From RYN-124 sp033851845 (GTDB lineage: Bacteria > Actinomycetota > Actinomycetes > Mycobacteriales > SCTD01), in contig JAWWOH010000102.1 of NCBI GenBank assembly GCA_033851845.1, positions 1 through 64,000 of the forward strand: a stretch of 64,000 nucleotides of DNA, in the 5' to 3' direction. This document shows positions 53,377-64,000 of the stretch, piece by piece (position 1 is the first letter of the stretch; the number at the start of each line of letters is the position of its first letter). A model generated the notes under the pieces. That model was not told the DNA's origin. It saw nothing but the letters and a program-made list of their open reading frames with translations, and did not search any database. Made by a program: the position numbers and the translations under genes.

Positions 53377-54005
53377 CACCGGCATGCCGGGCTCGCTGTC
53401 GGCTCGGCCGCGGGCTGCGCCGCGGGGACGCCCGTCGTGGTCAGTCGGCGTGCGTAGGCGGACGTCTCGGCCGCCGTACGCAGCCGGACGAAGGTCGAGC
53501 CCAGCACGACGTCCACGGCGCCGCGACCCGCGCTTGGAACAGGTACGACGGACGCGCCGAGCACGTGCGCGCTCACGGACAGCGCGGCGGGACGCGCTCC
53601 CGGCCCGTAGTAGACGCGGGACGCCCCCACGAGCGGGCGAGGCGCATTGCCGGTTTGGGTGACTCGGAAGCCGCGGCGGGCCAGCTCGTCGGCAACGGCC
53701 CGCGCCAGCCGGTCGCGCCCCGTGCCGTTGAGCAGTCGCAGCGAGACCTGGCCCGGCGCCGGCAGGCGCCCGGCGACCACCTTCGCGGGAGCCGCCCGGG
53801 GCGGCGCAGCGGTGGGCGACCCGGACTTGCAGGTTGCCGGGGCCGCAGCCGGCCCGCCCTCGTCGGCCCGCTGCTGGACGACGTAGGTGCCCCCCGCGAT
53901 TGCGCCCACGAGGAGCACGGCCACCACGAGCGGCCAGCGGCTCCGGTGGCGGCCGTAGCGCCGGTGCTTGCGCAGCGGCGCGAGGTCACCGTGCGGGATG
54001 CTCAC
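53376..54005 (-). CDS. Membrane-anchored LytR C-terminal (LytR_C) domain protein
   Basis: 209 residues from GTG 54005. A basic N-terminus (LRKHRRYGRHRSRWPL), one membrane segment (VVAVLLVGAIAGGTYVV), a Pro/Ala linker and the LytR_C domain: VSLRLLNGTGRDRLARAVAD, LARRGFRVTQTGNAP, SRVYYGPGARPAA, VDVVLGSTFVRL. The domain occurs at the end of LCP cell-wall ligases; here it stands alone on an anchor, so a cell-envelope role is likely. Coupled to the HAD gene. Confidence 0.88.
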   Translation of the reverse strand: MSIPHGDLAPLRKHRRYGRHRSRWPLVVAVLLVGAIAGGTYVVQQRADEGGPAAAPATCKSGSPTAAPPRAAPAKVVAGRLPAPGQVSLRLLNGTGRDRLARAVADELARRGFRVTQTGNAPRPLVGASRVYYGPGARPAALSVSAHVLGASVVPVPSAGRGAVDVVLGSTFVRLRTAAETSAYARRLTTTGVPAAQPAAEPTASPACR

Positions 54006-54077
54006 GGCACAAAAACCTACGGCCACTGCCGTGCGGCAGACTGCAGGCCCGACCGCGCGTCTCCCGGAAGGCTCCCC

Positions 54078-55286
54078 GTGGACTTCACACCCTCCCCCAA
54101 GGCCCAGGACTACGTCGCGCGGATGACGGACTTCCTCGAGACGCGCATCCAGCCGGCGGAGGCTGAGTACGCCGAGTTCCGGCGCGCGCAGGGCTACGGC
54201 GACCACGCCCTGCCTCCCATCGTCGAGAAGCTGAAGGTGGAAGCGCGCGAGCGCGGCCTGTGGAACCTGTTCCTGCCGGACATCTCCGGGCTGACCAACG
54301 TCGAGTACGCCCAGGTCGCCGAGATCACCGGCCGCTCGATGCCGATGGCACCGGAGGTCATCAACTGCGCGGCGCCGGACACCGGCAACATGGAGGCGCT
54401 GCACATGTTCGGCACCCCGGAGCAGAAGGCGCAGTGGCTCCAGCCTCTCCTCGAGGGCGAGATCCGCTCCGCGTTCGCGATGACCGAACCGGACGTCGCG
54501 TCGTCGGACGCGACCAACATCTCGACGTCGATCGTCCGCGATGGTGACGAGTACGTCATCAACGGCAAGAAGTGGTGGACGTCGGGCGCCGCGGATCCGC
54601 GTTGCAAGATCCTCATCGTCATGGGCAAGACGGACTTCAACGAGTCGGTCCACCGCCAGCAGTCGATGATCCTCGTGCCGATGGACACCTCCGGCGTGAA
54701 GGTGATCCGCGCGCTGCCGGTCTTCGGCTACCAGGACCAGCACGGTCACTGCGAGGTGCACTTCACCGACGTGCGCGTGCCGGTGAGCAACCTCATCGCG
54801 AACGAGGGCGACGGCTTCATGATCGCCCAGGCCCGGCTCGGTCCGGGCCGCATCCACCACTGCATGCGCTCGCTCGGCATCGCCGAGCGCGCACTGGAGC
54901 TGATGTGCAAGCGCGCGGCGTCGCGCGTCGCGTTCGGCAAGGAACTGGCGCGGCAGGGCGTCGTGCAGGAGCAGATCGCCGAGTCGCGGATGGAGATCGA
55001 GCAGGCCCGGCTGCTCACCCTCAAGGCAGCCTGGATGATCGACAACGTCGGGGCCCGCGGGGCGCGCACCGAGATCGCCGCCATCAAGGTGATTGCCCCG
55101 CGCATCGCGCTCCGCGTCATCGACCGGGCCATCCAGGTGCACGGCGGCGCCGGTGTCAGTGACGACTTCCCGCTCGCACAGATGTACGCCGGCATGCGCA
55201 CGTTGCGCCTCGCCGACGGGCCGGACGAGGTGCACGTGCGCACGGTCGCCCGACAGGAGCTCGGCAAGTACCTGCAGCGGACCTGA
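54078..55286 (+). CDS. Acyl-CoA dehydrogenase
   Basis: 402 residues from GTG 54078, preceded by GGAAGG. Family motifs: FAMTEPDVASSDATNISTSI (FAD/substrate region), NGKKWWTSGAADPR, RIHHCMRSLGIAERALELM, and the C-terminal QVHGGAGVSDDFPLAQMYAG followed by LRLADGPDEVH. Catalyses alpha,beta-dehydrogenation of acyl-CoA with transfer to ETF; closest in layout to ACAD10/11-like enzymes. A single gene, 11 nt from the convergent tadZ. Confidence 0.95.
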   Translation: MDFTPSPKAQDYVARMTDFLETRIQPAEAEYAEFRRAQGYGDHALPPIVEKLKVEARERGLWNLFLPDISGLTNVEYAQVAEITGRSMPMAPEVINCAAPDTGNMEALHMFGTPEQKAQWLQPLLEGEIRSAFAMTEPDVASSDATNISTSIVRDGDEYVINGKKWWTSGAADPRCKILIVMGKTDFNESVHRQQSMILVPMDTSGVKVIRALPVFGYQDQHGHCEVHFTDVRVPVSNLIANEGDGFMIAQARLGPGRIHHCMRSLGIAERALELMCKRAASRVAFGKELARQGVVQEQIAESRMEIEQARLLTLKAAWMIDNVGARGARTEIAAIKVIAPRIALRVIDRAIQVHGGAGVSDDFPLAQMYAGMRTLRLADGPDEVHVRTVARQELGKYLQRT

Positions 55287-55297
55287 CCGAGGGCAGC

Positions 55298-56608
55298 TCA
55301 GCGCGCGCGGGCCAGGCCGCCGAGACGTCGCCGGCGTACCGGTTTCTGCGCCCCCACGAGACCGGCGGCGAGCTCCGCCAGCGCGAGCCGCAGCGACGAT
55401 GACGGGACGGACTCCGTGAGCGTCCGGCCGGCGGCGACCGCGCCGTCGACAGCGCTGACGTCGAGCGGGAGCAGCACGATCCCCTCGACGCCGGCGTAGC
55501 GCTGCAGCGCGGCCCGGATCTCCCGCTCCGCATCACCCGGCACGCCACTGGACCGGAACCGGTTGATGACGACGACCGGCTCCAGGCCGGGCACGGCCTC
55601 CTTCAGCTCGCCGAGGCCGCGGACGAGTCGCTGCAGCCCGACCGGGTCGGCCGACCCGACGGCCACCACCGTGTCGGCCGTCTCCAGGAAGGTCAGCGTC
55701 GCCCCGTTGCGCCGCGGCGCCGCGGTGTCGAACGCGAGCTCCTCGTCCTGCTCGAGGCAGAACGCGCAGTCGACGACGGTGACCGCCGCCAGCGACCGCG
55801 TGAGTGCGAGGACGGCCTCGATCGCAGCCGGTCGGAGCTCGGGCCAGCGGTCGGCCCGCGAGATGCCCGACAGCAGGCGCAACGTCGGCGTGATCGACCG
55901 AGCCAACTGGGCAAGCCCGGGCAGATCGAGCTGGCCGTTGTTGGCGAGCCGCGCGCCGGCGGCCAGCCCGGGCGCCTCGTCCAGCACGCCGAGCAGCTGC
56001 GCCGCCACCCCGCCGTACACATCGCCGTCGACGAGCAGCGTCGAGCGACCGAGCGCAGCGATCTCGCTCGCGACACCGAGCGCGACGGTTGTGCGGCCGG
56101 GCGCTCCGGTCGGGCCCCAGACCGCGATGACGCGGCCGGTGCCGACGCCGACATCGGGCGCCGACACCGGCGTAGGCGTCGGCAGGTCGGGCAGCGCCGA
56201 CCTCGGCTCGGCGACAGACGCCAGCTCACCCGGCGTTGCGGCCGCCCCACGTTCGACCGTCTCCAGAACGGCGGCACTGATGGCCTCGGGCGTCGCATCC
56301 GCCGGCAGCACCTGCGTCACGCCGAGCTGGCGGAGCCGTCGCTCGGCCTCCTCGTCGCCCGGCGTCACGAGACCGACGACGGCGACCCCCGCAACGGCCA
56401 GCCGGGTCAGCGCGTCGCGGTCCAGTCGACGCAGATCAGCCGAGAGCAGAACGGCGCGAGCCTGCCCGGTCGCGGCCGTTGCGAGCAGGTCGGCGACGTC
56501 GACGCACCGTCGTACGACGCTGACGCCGTGGTCGCCACGTTCGAGAGCCGCGACGAGCCGCGACTCCCAGACCGCGTCGGAGACGGCCGTCAGGACGGGC
56601 ACGGCCAT
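55298..56608 (-). CDS. tadZ: TadZ/CpaE-like pilus localisation ATPase
   Basis: 436 residues. The N-terminal atypical receiver-like domain lacks a clear phospho-Asp (AVLLSADLRRLDRDALTRLA); a Pro-rich linker leads to a MinD/ParA-type ATPase near residue 158: VIAVWGPTGAPGRTTVALGV, in which the signature Lys of the P-loop is Arg, as often in TadZ. LVDGDVYGGVAAQLLGVLDE and VVINRFRSSGVPGDAEREI follow. TadZ positions the pilus machinery at the cell pole. Overlaps the SAF gene by 1 nt; the rest of the tad operon is 49.5 kb away on the same strand. Confidence 0.88.
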   Translation of the reverse strand: MAVPVLTAVSDAVWESRLVAALERGDHGVSVVRRCVDVADLLATAATGQARAVLLSADLRRLDRDALTRLAVAGVAVVGLVTPGDEEAERRLRQLGVTQVLPADATPEAISAAVLETVERGAAATPGELASVAEPRSALPDLPTPTPVSAPDVGVGTGRVIAVWGPTGAPGRTTVALGVASEIAALGRSTLLVDGDVYGGVAAQLLGVLDEAPGLAAGARLANNGQLDLPGLAQLARSITPTLRLLSGISRADRWPELRPAAIEAVLALTRSLAAVTVVDCAFCLEQDEELAFDTAAPRRNGATLTFLETADTVVAVGSADPVGLQRLVRGLGELKEAVPGLEPVVVINRFRSSGVPGDAEREIRAALQRYAGVEGIVLLPLDVSAVDGAVAAGRTLTESVPSSSLRLALAELAAGLVGAQKPVRRRRLGGLARAR

Positions 56609-57288
56609 CAGCTGGTCCCCGGGGTCTCGGTCTCCTGCTTCGGCGGGACCCCGATCAGGTCGATGCGTCCCTCAGCCATCGCGGCGAGCAGCAGCGTCAC
56701 GTCGCCGGGCCGCACCTTGAGCACCACCGGCTCGTCGTCGTTCGACGCCGAGAAGCCGCCGCTCTGGCGACGCTGGTCGACCGTGACGTTGTGCAGGACC
56801 AGCCGCGGCTCGCCGGCCGATGTCGTCGTCGAACCCGCCTTGGACTCCGGCGTGACGTAGACGTCGACCTGCACGCCATGGCGCAACGTCGGCGGAAGGT
56901 GACCGCGCGACACCGGCACCGTGATGAAGCGGTACGACAGGTCGGCACCGGGCTTGCTCAACGCGTTGAACGGGAGCAGCTCACCGGCACCGACGCCGCG
57001 GCGAAGGAAGTAGCCGGTCGGCGCCGGCCCGGTGCCGCGCACGTAGTTCTCCGAGTGCCCGAACAGCCGGACCCGCATCCGGGTGAGGTCGCCGTCGGCG
57101 AGCTGGGTGCCGGGTGCGAGGTCGCGCGTGGTCGCCCACACCGTCTGCGAGCGATCGGCCGAGGACAGGACCCGCGCGCCGACGACGACGCTGGTCAGCA
57201 CCAGCAGCACACCGAGCACGAGGCGGGTGTCCAGCCACCCCGGCGTCGCCAGCCGGTTGGCGCGAGGTGAGGCGGGCGCGTCGGTCAC
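56608..57288 (-). CDS. CpaB-like SAF-domain pilus protein
   Basis: 226 residues. GTG 57288 is chosen: CAGGAT stands 7 nt upstream (leaderless layout). One N-terminal membrane segment (TRLVLGVLLVLTSVVVGARV), a SAF domain (TTRDLAPGTQLADGDLTRMR), then RFITVPVSRGHLPPTLRHGV and VQVDVYVTPES as in CpaB/RcpC proteins of Tad pili. In the family this is an envelope component of the secretion channel. Translationally coupled to tadZ. Confidence 0.85.
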   Translation of the reverse strand: MTDAPASPRANRLATPGWLDTRLVLGVLLVLTSVVVGARVLSSADRSQTVWATTRDLAPGTQLADGDLTRMRVRLFGHSENYVRGTGPAPTGYFLRRGVGAGELLPFNALSKPGADLSYRFITVPVSRGHLPPTLRHGVQVDVYVTPESKAGSTTTSAGEPRLVLHNVTVDQRRQSGGFSASNDDEPVVLKVRPGDVTLLLAAMAEGRIDLIGVPPKQETETPGTS

Positions 57289-57338
57289 GCGGCACATCCT
57301 GGCGTACGTCGGTACGGCGTGCGACAGCCTGTGGATGA
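57289..57338 (-). promoter_or_regulatory. Putative leaderless cpaB promoter with TCCACAG box
   Basis: On the minus strand TCATCCACAG (57329-57338) is followed by 27 nt, CAGGAT (57296-57301), 7 nt and the GTG. This matches the tadA promoter within 1 nt in spacing. The box lies in the region shared with the divergent small helix-turn-helix gene at 57377. Confidence 0.5.
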
Positions 57339-57376
57339 CGCCGACCTGCTGTGCGGGCAGATGCCAGACTCGCCGC

Positions 57377-57613
57377 ATGGCAAGCGAGCGGTTCCTCCAG
57401 CTGGCGGACGTCGCCGAGATCCTCAACATCTCCGCGTCGCAGACCTACGCCCTCGTCCGCACCGGCGAGCTGCCCGCCATCAAGATCGGCGGCCGCGGCC
57501 AGTGGCGGGTGGAGCGGCAGGCGCTCGAGGACTACATCGCCCGCTGCTACGAGGAGACGAAGGCGTTCGTGTCGGCGCACCCCGTGCGCGAGGGCGACAC
57601 CGCCGACGAGTGA
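57377..57613 (+). CDS. Excisionase-type helix-turn-helix DNA-binding protein
   Basis: 78 residues: RFLQLADVAEILNISASQTY, ALVRTGELPAIKIGGRGQWR, VERQALEDYIARCYEETKAF. This is a MerR-like winged helix of the excisionase/HTH_17 family, as in small actinobacterial regulators. With no integrase near, a transcriptional role is more likely than phage excision. It is divergent from cpaB, 88 nt away, and a TCCACAG box lies between. CAGACT lies 6 nt before the ATG (possible leaderless start). Confidence 0.85.
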   Translation: MASERFLQLADVAEILNISASQTYALVRTGELPAIKIGGRGQWRVERQALEDYIARCYEETKAFVSAHPVREGDTADE

Positions 57614-57617
57614 CGCG

Positions 57618-58172
57618 CTAGCTGCTGCGCAGCAGGGCGATCGCGTCGAGCGGCACGACCCGCACCTGGCGGACCGCGACGGCGCGACGCGCCTCGCCGG
57701 GCGGGTGCTCGGCGAGGTCGACGTGATCGGCGCCGACGCGATCGAGGGTGCCACTGACCGTCGAGCCGTCGCGCAGCACGACCGCGACGCCGGCGCGGTC
57801 GCGGGCCAGGCCGCGTAGCGCCCAGCGCAGGTCGAGACGTCGACCGACCTCGCCCTCGCTGCCGGGCACGGCGGTTCTGACTCCGATCCCGGTGACGCCG
57901 AGCACCGACGCCAACGGGACGAGCAGCTCGCGCGCCCCCGTCTCCGCGAGCAGCAGCCAGTCCGTGCCGGCGTCGAGGAGCCGACCGTGAACGACGCCGG
58001 CCCCGGCGACGGTCACCGCCAGGGGATGCCCCTCGGCCTCGCGCAGCCGGTCGACGAGCCGGAGCAGCCCCTGCTCCCGGCGGGTGCGGTCGGCGACCTC
58101 CGCGTGCAGCTCGGCGGCGGCCAGTGCCTCGGCCTGGGCCTCCAGATCGCCGAACAGCGCCTCCCATCGCAT
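57618..58172 (-). CDS. Conserved hypothetical protein
   Basis: 184 residues: MRWEALFGDLEAQAEALAAA, EVADRTRREQGLLRLVDRLR, then small beta motifs (GAGVVHGRLLDAGTDWLLLA, GSTVSGTLDRVGADHVDLAE) that look like two Sm- or SH3-like barrels. Actinobacterial proteins of this layout are known to me only as hypothetical. No signal or membrane segment. Ends 4 nt from the convergent regulator gene. Confidence 0.75.
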   Translation of the reverse strand: MRWEALFGDLEAQAEALAAAELHAEVADRTRREQGLLRLVDRLREAEGHPLAVTVAGAGVVHGRLLDAGTDWLLLAETGARELLVPLASVLGVTGIGVRTAVPGSEGEVGRRLDLRWALRGLARDRAGVAVVLRDGSTVSGTLDRVGADHVDLAEHPPGEARRAVAVRQVRVVPLDAIALLRSS

Positions 58173-58213
58173 GGCGGCAGCCTGCCCGGCTCACCATCGA
58201 ACGTCAACCGGTC

Positions 58214-58275
58214 TTGACCGAACACAATTGACACTGTATGAATGTAAACGAAGGCAAATGCAAGTATTCAGGAGG
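58214..58275 (+). promoter_or_regulatory. Sigma-70-type promoter and ribosome binding site of the LysM gene
   Basis: TTGACC (58214-58219), a 17-nt spacer and TATGAA (58237-58242) form a housekeeping-type promoter in an unusually AT-rich stretch. AGGAGG at about 58270-58275 precedes the ATG at 58281. Confidence 0.6.
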
Positions 58276-58280
58276 AAGCG

Positions 58281-58976
58281 ATGAGCCGAGCATCGGCGCT
58301 GGCGACAGCCGTCCTCGGCGCCGCCCTGCTGGCCACCGCGCCCGGACCGGCCGCCGCGGTCCGCACGCTCGCCACGGCGACCGCCACCCCCGCCCCGCTC
58401 GCCCCGCTGCTCGCTCTGGTCTCGCTCGGGGCCTGGAGCTTGCTGGTCTGGCTGCTGCTCGTCGCGCTGGCGACGGAGGGCAGCCGGCTGCCCGGCCTCG
58501 CCGGTCAGGTCGCGGGCGGGCTGACCCGCCGGATCGCGCCGGCCGGCGTACGCCGGTTCGTCGAGGTCGCTCTCGGCCTGACCGTGGCGGTCGGGGCTCT
58601 CGGCGCAGCTCCCGCGTCCGCCGGCACGCATGTCCCGCCCGCCCCGGCGGCGGCGGCCGCGTCGCTCAACTGGCCGACGCCGCCGGCGGGCCCCCGGCCG
58701 ACCGCGCCCACCCTGGACTGGAACCCGGCGTCCGCGCACCCGGCCGTGACGCACCCGACCGTGGCCACCCCGACCGTGGCCAACCCGACCGCAGTCGTCG
58801 TCGAGCCCGGCGACTCGCTCTGGCGGATCGCCGCCCACCACCTGGCCGCCGACGCGTCCACCGCCCAGATCGCCCAGGCCTGGCCCTCGTGGTGGTCCGC
58901 CAACCGCGGCGCCATCGGCTCCGACCCCGACCTGATCCACCCCGGTCTCTCCCTCACCCCGCCCGCACAGCACTGA
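58281..58976 (+). CDS. Membrane protein with C-terminal LysM domain
   Basis: 231 residues. Hydrophobic segments at about 3-30 (signal-like), 33-62 (LLALVSLGAWSLLVWLLLVA) and 95-115 (EVALGLTVAVGALGAAPASA); a Pro/Thr-rich linker with repeated HPTVATPTVANPT; then a LysM domain (VVVEPGDSLWRIAAHHLAAD, WWSANRGAIGSDPDLIHPGL). LysM binds peptidoglycan, so this is probably a wall-attached membrane protein. It is followed by the Rv3235-family gene in a likely operon. Confidence 0.88.
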   Translation: MSRASALATAVLGAALLATAPGPAAAVRTLATATATPAPLAPLLALVSLGAWSLLVWLLLVALATEGSRLPGLAGQVAGGLTRRIAPAGVRRFVEVALGLTVAVGALGAAPASAGTHVPPAPAAAAASLNWPTPPAGPRPTAPTLDWNPASAHPAVTHPTVATPTVANPTAVVVEPGDSLWRIAAHHLAADASTAQIAQAWPSWWSANRGAIGSDPDLIHPGLSLTPPAQH

Positions 58977-58994
58977 TCCCACGAGGAGCCACCC

Positions 58995-59543
58995 ATGTCC
59001 GCCGCATCGATCGAGCTGCCCCTGTCAGCGGCCCCCGAGCCGGTCCCGGGGCTGCGCCTGCTGCCGGCCCCGTGCAGCGAGCCGCCGTACGACGACGAGC
59101 GGCCGGGTGGCCAGCCGCTCCCGCTTCGGGCGCGGTCGATCGGGCCCCGCCCCCTCCGGGTCGTCCCGCCGCTCGGTGACGACGACTGGTCCACCCCGAG
59201 CCGTACGCCGGCGGCCGATCTCCCGGCCGCCCAGCCGTTCGCGCACGCGCTGGTGCAGCGGCTGCTCGAGGTGCTCGCCGGCGTGCGGCCGCTCGGTCAG
59301 CTGCAGCGCGACACCAGCCTGGAGGTCTACGACGCCCTCGAGCGGGTGCTCACCACGCGCCCGCGCGCGGCGGGTACGCGGCCGGACGGCCGGGCAGTGC
59401 GCAGCGTCCACGTGCAGCAGCGGCCGGAGGGCATCGCCGAGGTGTCCGCGACCGTCCGCCGCGACGGCCGCTACGCCGCCGTTGCCCTTCGGCTCGAGGG
59501 CATCCAGGGCGCCTGGCGGTGCACGGAGCTCGTCGGCGCCTGA
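58995..59543 (+). CDS. Rv3235-family protein
   Basis: 182 residues, ATG with GAGGAG upstream. A disordered Pro/Arg-rich N-terminal 70 residues is followed by a compact domain (AAQPFAHALVQRLLEVLAGV, RPLGQLQRDTSLEVYDALER, VRSVHVQQRPEGIAEVSATV, GIQGAWRCTELVGA), the signature of the Rv3235 family near secA in actinomycetes. Function unknown. Its stop is adjacent to the convergent secA stop. Confidence 0.88.
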   Translation: MSAASIELPLSAAPEPVPGLRLLPAPCSEPPYDDERPGGQPLPLRARSIGPRPLRVVPPLGDDDWSTPSRTPAADLPAAQPFAHALVQRLLEVLAGVRPLGQLQRDTSLEVYDALERVLTTRPRAAGTRPDGRAVRSVHVQQRPEGIAEVSATVRRDGRYAAVALRLEGIQGAWRCTELVGA

Positions 59544-62579
<3,036 letters not shown>

Positions 62580-62695
62580 GCGTACTCCCTCTACCTCGGA
62601 TGAATCGCTGGCCACTCTAGGCCGGTACACGCTCCCAACGCGCCCGCGGACGAGGAGGTGCCATCCGGTCGGGGGCGGACGGGCAGGATGCGGGG

Positions 62696-63789
62696 GTGGG
62701 GCCCGTCGAGATCCGGTCAGCGCGGCTGCTGCTGCGGCCCTGGCGGCCGAGCGACGCCCCGGCGGTTCTGGCCGCGTGCAGCGATCCGCTCGTGCAGGCG
62801 TGGACGAGCGGGCTGCCGTCGCCCTACACGGCGGCCAGCGCCAGGCAGTACGTGGAGGAGCTGGCGCCCGCGGCCTGGATGGCGGGCACCGCATACGCCT
62901 TCGCGGTCACCGATCGGGACACCAGCGAGGTGCTGGCCAACGTGGCACTGCGGCCGAGCCCGGCCCATCAGAGCTTCGACGTGGGGTACTGGGCCGCACC
63001 GACCGGACGCGGTCGCGGCGTGACGACCCAGGCCTGGCGGCCGTGTGCCGGTGGGGCTTCAACGACCTCGGAGCGACCCGCATCGAGTGGTACGCGCGGG
63101 TCGGCAACTGGGCGTCGCGGCGGGTCGCGGAGAAGGCAGGGTTCACGATCGAGGGGACGCTGCGCGCCGGGCTCCCCGTGCCCGGCGGCCGGCGCTCGGA
63201 GGCCTGGGTCGGGGCCAGGCTCCCGGACGACCCCGAGATCGACACCCGGCGACTGCCGGCGTACGAGCCGTTGACCGATGGTGTCGTCACGCTGCGGACC
63301 TGGCTGCCTGACGACGCGGAGGCAGTCACGCGGTCGATCAACGACCCGCTCATCGAGCGCTTCTTCCCTTTCCCGATGCCGTTCACGACCGAGCACGCAA
63401 TCCTGTTCCTCGAGCTCAGCGTGCCATTGGACTGGGCCGAGGGCCGATCGGCCAACGTCGCGGTCACCGACGCAGAGACCGGCGAGCTTCTCGGCGCGGT
63501 CTGGCTGAAGCTGCCGGTGCGTCACTGGCGCCTCGGCGAGGTGAGCTACTGGACGGTGCCGTGGGCACGCGGTCGTGGCGTGGCCGGGCGCGCCGCCGCG
63601 CTGCACGCGCGCTGGGGTCTGGACGTCCTCGGGCTGAACCGCGTCGAGCTCCTCGCCGACGTGGACAACCTGCCGTCGCAGCGGGCCGCCGAGCGGGGTG
63701 GCTTCGCCCGCGAGGGCGTGCTGCGACGGGCGCGGCCCGACCGCACGGGCGAGGCGCGCGACATGGTGGTGTTCTCGCGGGTCCGGTAG
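62696..63789 (+). pseudogene. Double-GNAT acetyltransferase, apparent -1 frameshift
   Basis: Two tandem GNAT (RimJ-type) domains. The first begins at GTG 62696 (VEIRSARLLLRPWRPSDAPA, FDVGYWAAPTGRGRGVTTQA) and then runs out of frame. The continuation (AVCRWGFNDLGATRIEWYAR, VAEKAGFTIEGTLRAG) and the second domain (LTDGVVTLRTWLPDDAEAVT, GRGVAGRAAALHARWGLDVL) lie in the next frame to 63789. Adding one base near 63033 (CAGGCC?TGGCGG) restores a protein of about 364 aa. Either a fresh frameshift or a sequence error; otherwise the gene looks intact. Confidence 0.8.
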
Positions 63790-63885
63790 GCGAGCGGGAC
63801 GGGGGCGAGCGCGACACTTCGGCCTCCACAGAACCCGCACATCTGCTGCGCGGCTTCTGCACGCGGCGCCCCTAGCCTCGGCGAC

Positions 63886-64000
63886 GTGGCACAGCGGATC
63901 GTGGTCGTCGAGGACGAGCCGACCATCGCTGCCGCCGTTGCCGACCGGTTGCGTGCCGACGGCTACGAGGTGTCCGTCGCCGCGGATGGGCCCTCCGGCG
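63886..64000 (+). CDS. Response regulator receiver domain (partial, runs off the window)
   Basis: Start of a receiver domain: QRIVVVEDEPTIAAAVADRL, RADGYEVSVAADGPSG, typical of OmpR-type regulators. The family (output domain) cannot be determined because the gene is cut by the window end. GTG 63886 has TAGCCT 7 nt upstream (63873-63878), a leaderless layout. Confidence 0.8.
   Translation, partial: MAQRIVVVEDEPTIAAAVADRLRADGYEVSVAADGPSG

Noticed and set aside
53376..55235. 619-aa minus-strand frame
   Set aside because: It runs antisense through the acyl-CoA dehydrogenase; only the part from GTG 54005 has real protein features (LytR_C domain).
57377..57613. Prophage excisionase
   Set aside because: The fold matches, but there is no integrase, attachment site or phage gene nearby; it is better explained as a small transcriptional regulator divergent from cpaB.

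Overview
The window is high-GC DNA from an actinomycete (Actinomycetota). The evidence is an Rv3235-family gene directly beside secA, an actinobacterial-type Tad/Flp pilus operon running into prfB, a WS/DGAT acyltransferase, TIGR03086 proteins, BTAD/SARP and LuxR-NB-ARC regulators, frequent GTG starts, and several apparently leaderless genes with a TAnnnT box 6-7 nt before the start codon. No rRNA, tRNA, CRISPR array, intact transposase or integrase was seen.

Layout. 0-5.8 kb: Tad pilus operon on the minus strand (tadA, tadB, tadC, Flp pilin, two TadE-like and one TadG-like pseudopilin) running into prfB. 5.8-13 kb: a LuxR-NB-ARC regulator and a translationally coupled operon of secreted or envelope proteins (beta-barrel, SnoaL-like, Cys-rich membrane protein, Asp-box sialidase-like protein); the two units share a nearly identical 21-nt upstream element. 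12.7-13.2 kb: decayed tadA remnant carrying a 172-bp insertion with a 10-bp target duplication. 13.3-24.5 kb: divergent histidine kinase/response regulator pair, secreted CocE-type hydrolase, frameshifted methyltransferase, GNAT, a receiver/kinase/LuxR-regulator triad, and a second Asp-box secreted protein, followed by another tadA-like scar. 24.7-36.7 kb: LysR-flanked cupin/glycosyltransferase/hydrolase operon; SARP regulator divergent from a FAD-oxidoreductase operon with three 11-bp-phased repeats between them; a MazEF-type module; a sulfite-oxidase-like enzyme with its cytochrome b partner. 36.7-43.4 kb: a second receiver/kinase/regulator triad, membrane and secreted proteins, a DUF1326/DUF2182 pair. 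43.5-64 kb: more housekeeping-like genes: FHA-FtsK/EccC-like ATPase, pruA, patatin, WS/DGAT, HAD, LytR_C, acyl-CoA dehydrogenase, tadZ and a cpaB-like SAF gene, LysM protein, Rv3235-family protein, secA, a frameshifted double GNAT and the start of a response regulator.

How it fits together. The pilus genes lie in two same-strand blocks about 49.5 kb apart (cpaB-tadZ at 55.3-57.3 kb; tadA to TadG at 1.2-5.8 kb). Both have the same promoter layout: a TCCACAG box, 27-28 nt, a -10 box, 7 nt, then a GTG start. Much of the DNA between them looks accessory: paralogous two-component modules, large pathway-specific activators and secreted enzymes, with tadA-derived scars at two block boundaries. Two genes carry single-base frameshifts that may be real or sequence errors.
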